Assembly (NCBI GenBank): GCA_035403465.1
Contig: DAONFG010000037.1
Span: 1-34,388 of the forward strand
Direction: 5' to 3'
DNA: 34,388 nucleotides
Source of the DNA: JAAYBQ01 sp035403465
Lineage (GTDB): Bacteria; Spirochaetota; UBA4802; UBA5550
Part shown: piece by piece, positions 25,709 to 33,597 of the stretch
Layout of the letters: the number at the start of each line of letters is the position of its first letter
Position numbering within the stretch: position 1 is the first letter of the stretch
Notes under the pieces: model-generated
Told to the model about the DNA's origin: nothing
Databases searched by the model: none
Seen by the model: the letters and a program-made list of their open reading frames with translations, nothing else
Translations under genes and position numbers: made by a program

Positions 25709-26638
25709 ATGGACGTGGAAGTAAGTTTAAAAAACACAAAATCACTCGGCAGAGAGCTTGAAAGACTCGGAAGCCTGTTCATCAACATCCCCCTTGACCG
25801 GTTTACAACATTCAGGACAGGCGGAATTGCGGATATGCTTTTTGAACCCGCAGGAGAGGAGCAGCTTTGTGACGCGCTGCAGCTGCTGAGAGGAGAGGGG
25901 ATACCCTGCACCTTTATTGGCGGAGGGTCTAACCTGCTTGTGAGCGACCATGGGATCAGGGGCGCTGTGATAAAAATCTGCCGTGAAGATGAAAAACCTG
26001 TATTCTGTGATGACCTGGTCTATGCCCCTGCATGGGTAAGCAAGGAGATGTTCATCAGTTTCGCCATTGAAAATTCCCTTGGCGGCATCGAGTTCATGGC
26101 AGGTATTCCCGGAACTGTCGGCGGCGGAATATACATGAACGCGGGTACAAATACCGGCTGCTTTTCAGATATACTCAGGGCAGTAAAAATTGTGCGCCCG
26201 GGGAGTGGAATCGAAACAGTTGAGGCAGACAGCAGCCTGTCCCTGTACAGGAAGAACCGGCTGCCTGAAGGTTCTGCAATCGTTGGCGGATTTTTCAGTC
26301 TTCCAGTGTCCGGCAACAGTGAATCCGTAAAAAAATGCGTTGAAGAAATTATAAACGAGCGCCGCATGAAGCACCCCATGGAATACCCGTCGGCCGGGTC
26401 TGTCTTCAGGAATCCCAAAGGTCACTCATCATGGAAACTTATTAATGACGCGGGGCTTAAAGGCTGCAGGTACGGCGGAGCAATGGTATCTGAAAAACAC
26501 ACAAACTTTATCATTAACACGGGCGGCGCAACTTCATCCGACATATATAAACTTGTAAAACGCGTTCAGCAGGCGGTTTTTGCATCAACCGGCGTAATGC
26601 TCGAAACCGAAATCAGGCTTCTGGGGGATTTTGACTGA
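25709..26638 (+). CDS. murB: UDP-N-acetylenolpyruvoylglucosamine reductase (MurB)
   Basis: FAD/NADPH enzyme that reduces the enolpyruvyl group to form UDP-MurNAc for peptidoglycan. FAD-binding motifs are TFRTGG, FIGGGSNLLVSD and AGIPGTVGGGIYMNAG; the catalytic Ser lies in PSAGSVFRNP and the Glu in LETEIRLLG. The domain layout with YRKNRL fits the shorter type II enzyme. Start at 25709 (ATG) is chosen over the open extension to 25643; AGGA is only three bases before this ATG, so GTG at 25715 with better spacing is also possible. One base separates its stop from the next gene's ATG. No other mur genes are adjacent. Confidence 0.95.
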   Translation: MDVEVSLKNTKSLGRELERLGSLFINIPLDRFTTFRTGGIADMLFEPAGEEQLCDALQLLRGEGIPCTFIGGGSNLLVSDHGIRGAVIKICREDEKPVFCDDLVYAPAWVSKEMFISFAIENSLGGIEFMAGIPGTVGGGIYMNAGTNTGCFSDILRAVKIVRPGSGIETVEADSSLSLYRKNRLPEGSAIVGGFFSLPVSGNSESVKKCVEEIINERRMKHPMEYPSAGSVFRNPKGHSSWKLINDAGLKGCRYGGAMVSEKHTNFIINTGGATSSDIYKLVKRVQQAVFASTGVMLETEIRLLGDFD

Positions 26639-26639
26639 C

Positions 26640-27440
26640 ATGGACCTGCTGGCAAACATAAATGAGCTCGAGTTCTGCTCCCTCGACCTTGAAACAACAG
26701 GGGTCAATCCCGCATTCGACCGCATAGTCGAAATAGGCGCAGTACGATTTACAACCGCCGGCGTAATAAACGAATACCAGAAACTGGTAAATCCCGGTGT
26801 GAGCATACCTGAAAACGTTATACGGATACACGGAATAACAGACCAGATGGTGAGCGGCGCGCCGCTTATCAACGACATACTTGATGATTTTTATGATTTC
26901 TTCAAGGGCGCCATTCTTGTTATACAGAATCCCAGGTTTGACCTGTCATTTATTGAAAGGGCTTTCCATGTACGCGACGGTAAAGCTCCTGAACTCAAGG
27001 CCATAGACACTGTGAATCTTGCGCAGAAGCACTTTCCAGCTCTGCCTAATCATAAAATCTCAACCCTTACGAACCACCTTGGCCTTAAACTTCAGAGCCA
27101 CCGTGCGCTCGACGATGCCATAGCCTGCATGAGCGTATTTACCGAGGTTATCAGGGGACGCGGGATACTCACCTACGGCGAACTCATGCGCATGCACGGC
27201 GACATGGTACGCCCGGGACTGCGCTACTCACAGGGAAGCACAAAGGAACCATGGCGCAGGCTGGTAATAGGCAAGGACGTCAGGATAAGGTACAAGGATA
27301 CAGACGGCAGGGTGACCTCAAGGATCATCCACCCCCGGGAATTTATCCAGTACGGCAAGAGCAGCTACATACTGGCTTACTGCTATCTCAGGGAGAGTGA
27401 GAGGTGCTTTATGGCCAGCAGGATTGTGAGCATAGAGTAA
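26640..27440 (+). CDS. DEDDh 3'-5' exonuclease (DnaQ/epsilon-like) fused to a C-terminal WYL-like domain
   Basis: The N-terminal exonuclease domain has all DEDDh residues: D16 and E18 in SLDLETTG, D101 in QNPRFDLSF, H154 and D159 in HRALDDA. Two metal ions would cut DNA or RNA from the 3' end. After a linker, residues of about 208-266 read DVRIRYKDTDGRVTSRIIHP then EFIQYGKSSYILAYC and SERCFMASRI, which follows the WYL-domain pattern (basic Tyr strand, conserved Pro, Tyr-x-x-Ala-Tyr, Arg-x-Phe, Arg-Ile). WYL domains bind ligands or nucleic acid and act as regulators, often in stress or defence systems. An alternative TTG start at 26631 overlaps the murB stop. Likely co-transcribed with murB. 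Confidence 0.88.
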   Translation: MDLLANINELEFCSLDLETTGVNPAFDRIVEIGAVRFTTAGVINEYQKLVNPGVSIPENVIRIHGITDQMVSGAPLINDILDDFYDFFKGAILVIQNPRFDLSFIERAFHVRDGKAPELKAIDTVNLAQKHFPALPNHKISTLTNHLGLKLQSHRALDDAIACMSVFTEVIRGRGILTYGELMRMHGDMVRPGLRYSQGSTKEPWRRLVIGKDVRIRYKDTDGRVTSRIIHPREFIQYGKSSYILAYCYLRESERCFMASRIVSIE

Positions 27441-27441
27441 C

Positions 27442-29076
27442 CTACCACGTTCGCGCAAACCTGACCCTGATATTCTTCTGGCTCGAACCATCAGGAAGGA
27501 GCCTGTCCCAGCCGACATAAATTGTAAACTCAAACTGGTCGTAAACCAGGAACCTCACAGTGGGTCCTGCAACAACACCGCCCTTCACTCCCGAAATCAG
27601 CAGCCCCTCAGGCCTGAAGAGAGCCCAGTCGAAGAACAGGCCTGTATAGATATAATCCTGGTAAACCGAGAACCTGTATTCCGATGAAAACTCAAAAAGC
27701 CTGTTGGCATAGTAACTGAGTCCCGCAAATCCCTTGAAATACAGGCTGTTAACAGGTGCGTGGTGGTTAAAGGGTGCGCTGCTTTGGTTGATAACCCCCA
27801 GGAACTTGAATGACAGGATACTCAGGTTGCTGAACTCAAAATCCCGGGCTCCATTAATTGTAAGTTCACTGAAATCGACACCGTCAAAATACCGGGTCAG
27901 GGTCAGAGCAATATTCTTCTCCCTCCTGATACCGGGCCTGGATGGAAGTGGGTCAAACATTATCCTCATCTCGGTAAACGGGTAGTTCTTCCAGCCTTCC
28001 CTTATGCCGTCGTGATCTGCTGCAGGCAGGTCTTCCTCGATTTTGTAGAACCTGTCGCTTTCGCAGCCGAGACCCGCGTATATGTTGAGGTTATCAAGCG
28101 GAGTGATGCCCGGGGCAACTGTTCCCCTGATTGTAATATACTCGAAGCTGCTGTACCCCAGGTCAGGACGACCCGAGGCGCTGTAGTAGAACCGGCCCCG
28201 TATAACAGGCGTAAATATTGTATTCCTGAATGGCAGAAACCTGTACTCGGATTCTACCTTGAAAAAAGTCCTCTCGGGGGGAATATTCAATGTATTCTGC
28301 GGCTTAAGACTGATCAGTCCGCCAAGCCCTGGGTCAAAACCTGCAGAAAAACCGGTCTCAAGATAATCCTTGTCAAAGAGCAAACCGCTGTTATACATAA
28401 AAATTTCAGGAATAACGGTAGAGGGGTAATTATAGTCGATATTGAATCCCCAGCCATCCCTGCGCAGCACCGGGCCCGCAACACCTTCTCCGTAATCAAA
28501 ATAAAAATGAAGCTCATACTCTGCGGGATATTTCGAAAAAACCTGGACCTTCTGATCAAAAAGCACTACGCTGTTAAGCTCCCTGTCTAACTGGAGAACA
28601 TTTTCATCATAGTTTCGGATTTTTTCAAGTCCGGTTCTTACCGCTGCAAATCCGTACTTTCTCTTCAGTTCATCGATGTTCTTTTGAATTAAACCTGTAT
28701 TATAAATCCTGCCGGGAATATCTATGGTCTGTTTATACTGCAGCGCGTAGTAATTATTATTCTCGTGGACAATAATCTTTGCAAGTTTCCCCTCGTCAAC
28801 AAAGAGTGAAAGTTCATCCCCCGTATCACTGATCACGTGGATCTTTACCAGCAGGTACCCCTTCCCCCTGTAGAAATTTTCAATGGCCGTGATTGTTTCT
28901 TTAGTTCCAAGTGAAGTTCTTTCCCGGGGAGCATTTATCGACCTGAAAAGTTCTGAAGCGGCAACCATTTTCAGCCCTTTAATATGCAGGGGCCTCGCAG
29001 CTGCAGAGAGATCAACGGAAACCAGAAAGCAGGATATTGTCAGGAGTGTTGAATATAAGAGGATTCCAGGTCGCAT
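27442..29076 (-). CDS. Outer-membrane beta-barrel protein with POTRA-like domain
   Basis: 544 residues. A signal sequence (about 1-26) is followed by a POTRA-like region of about residues 28-100 (ELFRSINAPRE, TAIENFYRGKGYLLVKI, LFVDEGKLAKIIV), then a second periplasmic segment, then about 350 residues of alternating amphipathic strands rich in Tyr and Phe. It ends in an aromatic residue (RVRFARTW), as expected for substrates of the BAM complex. This plan matches the Omp85/two-partner-secretion (FhaC/ShlB) superfamily, but I see no secreted TpsA partner. Its start follows the ArsR stop with no gap, and its stop lies one base from the convergent exonuclease stop. Confidence 0.78.
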   Translation of the reverse strand: MRPGILLYSTLLTISCFLVSVDLSAAARPLHIKGLKMVAASELFRSINAPRERTSLGTKETITAIENFYRGKGYLLVKIHVISDTGDELSLFVDEGKLAKIIVHENNNYYALQYKQTIDIPGRIYNTGLIQKNIDELKRKYGFAAVRTGLEKIRNYDENVLQLDRELNSVVLFDQKVQVFSKYPAEYELHFYFDYGEGVAGPVLRRDGWGFNIDYNYPSTVIPEIFMYNSGLLFDKDYLETGFSAGFDPGLGGLISLKPQNTLNIPPERTFFKVESEYRFLPFRNTIFTPVIRGRFYYSASGRPDLGYSSFEYITIRGTVAPGITPLDNLNIYAGLGCESDRFYKIEEDLPAADHDGIREGWKNYPFTEMRIMFDPLPSRPGIRREKNIALTLTRYFDGVDFSELTINGARDFEFSNLSILSFKFLGVINQSSAPFNHHAPVNSLYFKGFAGLSYYANRLFEFSSEYRFSVYQDYIYTGLFFDWALFRPEGLLISGVKGGVVAGPTVRFLVYDQFEFTIYVGWDRLLPDGSSQKNIRVRFARTW

Positions 29077-29370
29077 CTATTCACAGAAGAGCTTTTTCAT
29101 TGTACCCATGAGTTCAACTATTTTCTGGTCTTTGAGTGAATAGTACATAAAATTAGCATCTTTTCTTCTGAGGATGATATCCGCCTTGCGGAGGACAGTA
29201 AGGTGCTGTGATATGTTTGAAATTGTTGAACCGAACTGCTGCTCTATTTCACCCACATTTTTTTCGCCGTCAAGAAGGAAGCAGAGTATTTTAAGCCTTA
29301 TGGGATGCGCAATGGATTTTAATATTTCTGTAGCTGTCTCAACCTGGTATTCTGAAAAGAACATTCGCAT
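29077..29370 (-). CDS. ArsR family transcriptional regulator
   Basis: 97-residue winged helix-turn-helix repressor: EILKSIAHPIRLKILCFLL, VGEIEQQFGSTISNISQHLTVLRKADIILRRKDANFMYYSL. The metal-binding ELCVCDL box of arsenic/zinc sensors is absent; helix 3 reads NVGEIEQQF, so it is probably a non-metal ArsR (the C-terminal Cys is single). The stop abuts the outer-membrane gene's start, so it likely controls that gene. A promoter is visible at 29403-29431. Confidence 0.9.
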   Translation of the reverse strand: MRMFFSEYQVETATEILKSIAHPIRLKILCFLLDGEKNVGEIEQQFGSTISNISQHLTVLRKADIILRRKDANFMYYSLKDQKIVELMGTMKKLFCE

Positions 29371-29402
29371 CCTCTTTTAGCGGAATTTAAGTATATGCTC
29401 AG

Positions 29403-29431
29403 ATGGTAAAATACCGGCTGTATAATGTCAA
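29403..29431 (-). promoter_or_regulatory. Promoter of the arsR-outer-membrane protein operon
   Basis: On the minus strand TTGACA (29426-29431), 17-base spacer, TACCAT (29403-29408, 4/6). Confidence 0.5.
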
Positions 29432-29449
29432 TTTTTTTTTAGACAGGGA

Positions 29450-29752
29450 CTACGACCTTTCTAAAATATTGGATTGAAAATGATTATAAATACCGAGCAT
29501 TTTAAGTGTTTTTTCAACCGTTCCGGAAATCCTGAGTGTAAGTCGTTTATCATTCTTTTCAGTTACATTCTTGGCATCAAGCAGAAATCCTATAAATGAT
29601 GAATGAATAAGTTCTGTCATTGAAAGGTCAAAATACACATCCTGCGGCATGCTTTCACTTTTAAGAATTTCAGTATAACGCGGCACCAGTTCGAAACTTA
29701 TGTGTTTTGGAAATCTCATGATTGAATCAGCATCCTTGCTAATATAATTCAT
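29450..29752 (-). CDS. STAS-domain protein (anti-sigma-factor antagonist type)
   Basis: 100-residue single STAS domain: FELVPRYTEIL, then YFDLSMTELIHSSFIGFLLDA, the position of the family's phosphorylatable Ser (the usual D-S-S/T-G loop is here HSSFIG), then LTLRISGTVEKTLKMLGIYNHF typical of helix alpha3. It would bind an anti-sigma or kinase partner, with phosphorylation switching binding. Strong GGAGG before ATG. A minus-strand TATAAT lies at 29787-29792. No partner kinase or phosphatase is adjacent. Confidence 0.85.
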   Translation of the reverse strand: MNYISKDADSIMRFPKHISFELVPRYTEILKSESMPQDVYFDLSMTELIHSSFIGFLLDAKNVTEKNDKRLTLRISGTVEKTLKMLGIYNHFQSNILERS

Positions 29753-29856
29753 ATTCCCCCTCCCTGAGGATATTTTCGCTATATCAATTATATCGGTATT
29801 ATTGCTTTAAGGTTTAGCAATTTTGGAGTTTCAGGTTAAAAAAGTAAAAAAATAAA

Positions 29857-29997
29857 TGCCACAGAGACACAGAGGGCACGGAGGATTTATTTTGAAAAAA
29901 CATTAAATTTTAGAGTTTAAAACTGATTTGCATTTTAACAGTATTATAAAAATTATTCTTTATTCCCTCTGTGTACTCTGCGCCTCTGTGGCAAATA
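29857..29997. repeat. Interspersed inverted repeat (GCCACAGAGACACAGAGG type)
   Basis: The left arm ATGCCACAGAGACACAGAGG (near 29857) and the right arm ending CCTCTGTGGCAAAT (to 29997) are imperfect reverse complements about 30 bases long, separated by about 80 AT-rich bases with no coding content. The CACAGAGNCACAGAG motif recurs in many environmental genomes as a dispersed repeat. It occupies the gap between the divergent STAS and decarboxylase genes. Confidence 0.75.
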
Positions 29998-30107
29998 CTG
30001 TTTAATTAATTTTCTTCTGCTGTATATTATTATAAATTCTGAAAAAACCTTGTAAAAAAGGAATCGCATGTATCAACTGACGAAAATTTAAACAGGCATG
30101 TGTAATA

Positions 30108-31835
30108 ATGTATTCCACTTCTAAACATCACAAACACAGGGATGGAATCCCTGTTGACATGGAACAGATAAAGAAACTCTTTATTATGCCTGAATCTGCA
30201 GACAAGTTTCACGAATTCGGTAACGAACTGCTGGACCTTATACACAGTTTTTTTACAGAGAAGGGGGGCATCCACAGCTCAATACTCCTGCCCGACCTGG
30301 CCAAACTATTCTCAAACACCAAAGTTCCAGTTGAACCGCACCTGCTGAAAGATATACTCTACGAGATCAAGACAAAGGTTATCTCGCATTCAGTAAAAGT
30401 GGGCAACCCGTACTACATAGGACATATGACAAGTGCGGTACCGTACTTTGTGATCCTGCTCGAGATGATCATAGCCGCACTGAACCAGAACCAGGTGAAG
30501 ATCGAATCCGCCAAGGCATCGACTTTCCTTGAGAAGGAATTTATATCGTGGATGCACAGGATAATTTTCATGAGGTCATCCAAATTCTACAAGAACAACA
30601 TCCAGAACCGGGAGACTGTTCTCGGCAACATAACACTCGACGGAACAATGGCCAACATGACAGCACTGCTGACCGCGCGCAACAGGGCTTTCCCGCCCGA
30701 CGGCCGATTCCCCGGCATCAGGGAGGCAGGAATCGCAGACGCGTATAGACATTACGGTTACGAAAGGTCTGTTATAATAGTATCCAGGCGCGGCCACTAT
30801 TCCATAGACAAGGTGGGCCGGACTATGGGCATAGGCAACCGGAATGTTATCAAGGTGCCGGTTGATTCCAGAAACAAGATAGACATACTCAGGCTTGAAA
30901 AGACATGCCGCGAGATAGAAGAAGCAAACGATAACGGTGGTCCAAAAACCAGGATCATTGCACTCGTCGGCATAGCGGGCACAACAGAAACAGGCAACAT
31001 TGACAACCTTAAGGAGATGCGAAGAATTGCAGACCGGTATAACACGCATTTCCATGTTGACGCCGCATGGGGCGGATCCGTACTGCTTGCCGATGAATTC
31101 CGTTACCTTTTTTCCGGAATCGAGAAGGCCGACTCGGTCACTGTTGACGCGCACAAACTGCTCTATGCCCCGCCCTCGCTCGGCATGGTATTCTTCCGCA
31201 ACGGCACTGAACTGCGTGCGCTTATGCACAACTCCAATTACATAATACGCACCGATTCAGTCGACCTTGGCCGCTTTTCACTTGAAGGTTCCCGGCCATT
31301 CGCCTCGCTGAAGCCCTGGGCCACGCTGAAAATTTTCGGAAAACACGGGTTCAGCCTTATCTTCGAGCACGCCTTTGAACTGACATCAGTACTGCGGGGA
31401 CTCGTCGAGATGCACTGCAACTTTGAGGCAATGAACCATCCCGAACTCTTTATCTTCAATTACAGGTTTGCGCCCAAGGCAATCCAGGAGAAGCTCGGTA
31501 AACTCATGCTGAAGATACAGGACGCTGATGCAAACGATGAAAAGAACAATATCGCGAAGATCCAGTACCTGAAGAGAATAGAAAACATAAACTCGCTGCT
31601 CAACGAGCTTAACATTGAACTGCACAAGGCTATCCGCGAAGAGGATGAGAGCTTTGTTTCAAGGACCATGATAGATATGCCGCAGTACTTTTACCAGAAC
31701 TGCGTTATACTAAGGGCAATCACAATAAATCCGCTCACCACCCCGGAGATACTCAAGGAGATCATAGAACAGCAGAACAAGCTTGGCCTTAAAATCTACA
31801 AGACCTTCTTTTCAGGAAGGTTTGAAAAACTCTGA
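30108..31835 (+). CDS. panP: PLP-dependent group II decarboxylase, PanP-like (probable aspartate or glutamate decarboxylase)
   Basis: Fold-type I PLP enzyme of 575 residues. The internal aldimine lysine is K350 in VDAHKLLYAPPSLGM, and D318 in HFHVDAAWGGS holds the PLP ring nitrogen. The N-terminal stretch PYYIGHMTSAVPYF and ALNQNQVKIESAKASTFLEKEF resembles PanP, the alternative aspartate 1-decarboxylase that supplies beta-alanine for pantothenate in some bacteria; glutamate decarboxylase activity is the alternative. No panB, panC or panD is nearby. The ribosome site is weak; ATG at 30159 is a second possible start. It stands alone. Confidence 0.85.
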   Translation: MYSTSKHHKHRDGIPVDMEQIKKLFIMPESADKFHEFGNELLDLIHSFFTEKGGIHSSILLPDLAKLFSNTKVPVEPHLLKDILYEIKTKVISHSVKVGNPYYIGHMTSAVPYFVILLEMIIAALNQNQVKIESAKASTFLEKEFISWMHRIIFMRSSKFYKNNIQNRETVLGNITLDGTMANMTALLTARNRAFPPDGRFPGIREAGIADAYRHYGYERSVIIVSRRGHYSIDKVGRTMGIGNRNVIKVPVDSRNKIDILRLEKTCREIEEANDNGGPKTRIIALVGIAGTTETGNIDNLKEMRRIADRYNTHFHVDAAWGGSVLLADEFRYLFSGIEKADSVTVDAHKLLYAPPSLGMVFFRNGTELRALMHNSNYIIRTDSVDLGRFSLEGSRPFASLKPWATLKIFGKHGFSLIFEHAFELTSVLRGLVEMHCNFEAMNHPELFIFNYRFAPKAIQEKLGKLMLKIQDADANDEKNNIAKIQYLKRIENINSLLNELNIELHKAIREEDESFVSRTMIDMPQYFYQNCVILRAITINPLTTPEILKEIIEQQNKLGLKIYKTFFSGRFEKL

Positions 31836-31873
31836 CACTGCCTGCAGCGGGCCTTGCACAGCAGGTTCCTCAA

Positions 31874-32656
31874 TTAAAGTTTTACAAGAGGAATCATGCC
31901 TGTAAGTACAACAGCAATGTAGCTCACTACAATTCTGAACCTTCCCCGCCCATGTTTATAATCGTGAATATCCTGGAGCAGGAAAGAAAACCTCATCGGC
32001 GGATAGAGCAGGATGAAACTTAAGGCCGCGCCGGTTAACTCAAAAATCCCGGATGCTGTACTTATATCGCATCTTCCCTGAGTTGCCACAGTCCTGTACA
32101 CGATAGTTTCCCATACAACAGTGTAAGAGACGCATAAAAAAATAAACGCGGATATATCAGCCGCAACTCTTTTCAGGTTACTTACAGTTTTTTCATACGG
32201 ATCCGCGATCCGGGCAAGGAAGCCGATAACTATTCCGGCCTGCAGCATCGCGCCGAGTATCGAACATATTATAATGATGTTCTCCCGGTCTGAAAACATG
32301 TCAGAACGTTTTGAAATATCAATACCGAACGACTTTACCGCAGTAAGAACCATCACTATCACAATTACCCAGTTCAGGACCCATACCACAAATGCCGGAA
32401 TTCCCGCGAACCTGACGCCGCTGATCCGGAGCTGCCTGCATTTAACCATGACAGCGTATGTCCCTGCCGCTATAGCAAGCAGGAGAATTATCCCGAACAG
32501 CGGCGATCTCCCGGCTCCGTAAACTGTTCCTATACTCTGGTCCAGCAGCAGCCCCCTGAAAAAATAATTATACGTAAGCTGAAAGATTATAAACAGGTAG
32601 CTGTAAAACACTGTCCCATAAAAAAATCCTTTTACCGGTGATTCCTGGTGGTTCAT
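31874..32656 (-). CDS. Multi-pass membrane protein of unknown function
   Basis: 260 residues with about seven hydrophobic segments (e.g. YGTVFYSYLFIIFQLTYNYFF, LFGIILLLAIAAGTYAVMV, VVWVLNWVIVIVMVL, IIIICSILGAMLQAGIVIGFL, ISAFIFLCVSYTVVW, GAALSFILLYP, IVVSYIAVVLTGMIPLV). I recognise no family or catalytic motif. GAGGT upstream of ATG. It is a monocistronic gene facing away from the downstream small membrane gene. Confidence 0.72.
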   Translation of the reverse strand: MNHQESPVKGFFYGTVFYSYLFIIFQLTYNYFFRGLLLDQSIGTVYGAGRSPLFGIILLLAIAAGTYAVMVKCRQLRISGVRFAGIPAFVVWVLNWVIVIVMVLTAVKSFGIDISKRSDMFSDRENIIIICSILGAMLQAGIVIGFLARIADPYEKTVSNLKRVAADISAFIFLCVSYTVVWETIVYRTVATQGRCDISTASGIFELTGAALSFILLYPPMRFSFLLQDIHDYKHGRGRFRIVVSYIAVVLTGMIPLVKL

Positions 32657-32727
32657 ATAGACCTCATTTAGCGATATGTATATATTATTAAAAGTTTATC
32701 AAAATGAACAGAATTTTTTCATCTTCT

Positions 32728-32800
32728 CTCAGCGAACTCCGCGCCTGCGCGTGAGGCAGAATAAAACAGGTTTCATGCAGAGACGCAGAGTTCGCTGAGG
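32728..32800. repeat. Inverted repeat (CTCAGCGAACTC type)
   Basis: The left arm CTCAGCGAACTCCGCGCCTG (from 32728) and the right arm CAGAGACGCAGAGTTCGCTG (to 32799) are imperfect reverse complements of about 26 bases around a 20-base loop. The CTCAGCGAACTCTGCG theme recurs as a dispersed intergenic repeat in many environmental bacteria. The rest of 32657-32884 shows nothing else. Confidence 0.7.
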
Positions 32801-32884
32801 TTTATAGAACAACGGATTTCAGGTAGAGTTCCGGAAAGATGAGCACATTGGAATAATCAAAGTCCCTGGAAAAATAAAAAATCC

Positions 32885-32913
32885 TTGCAGTATGCATAAT
32901 ATCGTTATATAAT
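32885..32913 (+). promoter_or_regulatory. Promoter of the small membrane protein gene
   Basis: TTGCAG at 32885-32890, 17-base spacer, TATAAT at 32908-32913 (4/6 and 6/6), 30 bases before the start codon. Confidence 0.65.
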
Positions 32914-32942
32914 TATCAATCATTGACTAATGGAGAAAAACT

Positions 32943-33158
32943 ATGTTTGAAAGAATCAAAGGCGCAATAATTCCCCATCTTGTGGGCTTAGGGCTCATGT
33001 TTTTCGGCTGGTATATAAGTATTTTAAATGTGGGGCTTACAAGATTTCAGACAGATGTACTTTTCACGAAATGGACCGGTTTCGGTTTTCTGCTGATCCT
33101 GTGCGGCGCATACCTTCCGGATATCTGGCTGGGGATCAGGTCTAAACTTTCAAAGTAG
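32943..33158 (+). CDS. Small membrane protein of unknown function
   Basis: 71 residues with two transmembrane helices (HLVGLGLMFFGWYISIL and FGFLLILCGAYLPDIWLGI), a short basic N-terminus and basic C-terminus. GGAG precedes the ATG and a good promoter lies just upstream, so expression is likely. No family recognised. Confidence 0.68.
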   Translation: MFERIKGAIIPHLVGLGLMFFGWYISILNVGLTRFQTDVLFTKWTGFGFLLILCGAYLPDIWLGIRSKLSK

Positions 33159-33215
33159 ATACGTCGCTCTTCTCTGAATATGCATCAGGAAGTTGCGCTT
33201 TAACAAAAAATTTTA

Positions 33216-33243
33216 TTGACATTATCCGCTAATAAATTTTAGT
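33216..33243 (+). promoter_or_regulatory. Promoter of the leu leader-leuA transcript
   Basis: TTGACA at 33216-33221, 16-base spacer, TTTAGT at 33238-33243 (4/6). The leader peptide ATG follows at 33261, within about 10 bases of the expected transcript start. Confidence 0.55.
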
Positions 33244-33260
33244 GATTGTAGAGTAAAAAA

Positions 33261-33335
33261 ATGACAAAACAGCAACTGACATCACTCCTCGCTCTATTAT
33301 TACTCGGCCTGCTTAAAGCTGGCACAGTTTCGTGA
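33261..33335 (+). CDS. leuL: Leucine leader peptide (attenuator peptide)
   Basis: 24 codons and TGA encoding MTKQQLTSLLALLLLGLLKAG plus TVS. Nine of 24 residues are leucine, including a run of four (CTA TTA TTA CTC) and several rarer Leu codons, the hallmark of a leu operon leader. It is followed by an intrinsic terminator and then leuA. The last codons (GTT TCG TGA, 33327-33335) are complementary to 33370-33378 within the terminator's left part, so ribosome position decides folding. The ribosome site is weak (AGAG about ten bases upstream). Too short for usual gene callers. Confidence 0.85.
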   Translation: MTKQQLTSLLALLLLGLLKAGTVS

Positions 33336-33363
33336 TGTCTGGAAAAAACAGGTAAAATGCCAG

Positions 33364-33400
33364 GGCCGTCACGAAACAAAAGTGACGGCCTTTTTATTTT
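33364..33400 (+). terminator. leu attenuator terminator with competing antiterminator
   Basis: Terminator: perfect 9-bp stem GGCCGTCAC (33364-33372) with GTGACGGCC (33382-33390), then T5ATTTT. Antiterminator: GTTTCGTGA (33327-33335) pairs perfectly with TCACGAAAC (33370-33378), which consumes the top of the terminator's left arm and its loop. The two are mutually exclusive. Stalling at Leu codons would leave 33327-33335 free and allow read-through; translation to the stop would cover it and allow termination. Confidence 0.85.
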
Positions 33401-33424
33401 ACGGTATAACCGGAGGTGCAGGGA

Positions 33425-33451
33425 ATGATCTTCCCGTACAGTCTTAGCTGA
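33425..33451 (+). CDS. Possible second mini-ORF in the leu leader
   Basis: Eight codons (MIFPYSLS, TGA) behind a strong GGAGG at 33412-33416 with an 8-base spacer. It lies after the attenuator and 147 bases before leuA. The content is not leucine-rich. It may be a chance ORF, a second leader, or the decayed start of a lost gene. The remaining leader to 33597 has short GC-rich hairpins (e.g. AACCCC/GGGGGT near 33487-33502) and nothing else recognised. Confidence 0.3.
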   Translation: MIFPYSLS

Positions 33452-33597
33452 AATACAAAATAATACGGAAGGAACAAGTGCATAAACCCCTTCCGGGGGT
33501 GACCGGTTAGACTTGCGGTTTACGATTTGTTTTTCCCGGCCGGGGCTTTGCGGCAAAACAGCGGTGACATTAATCAAATCAACAAATGGAGACCAAT

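Noticed and set aside
33239..33577. 112-codon minus-strand ORF over the leu leader
   Set aside because: It is antisense to the leader peptide and attenuator, which explain the sequence far better.
33250..33597. T-box riboswitch upstream of leuA
   Set aside because: No T-box consensus (GGTGGNACCGCG-like) or specifier stem was seen; the Leu-rich peptide and overlapping pairing fit ribosome-mediated attenuation.
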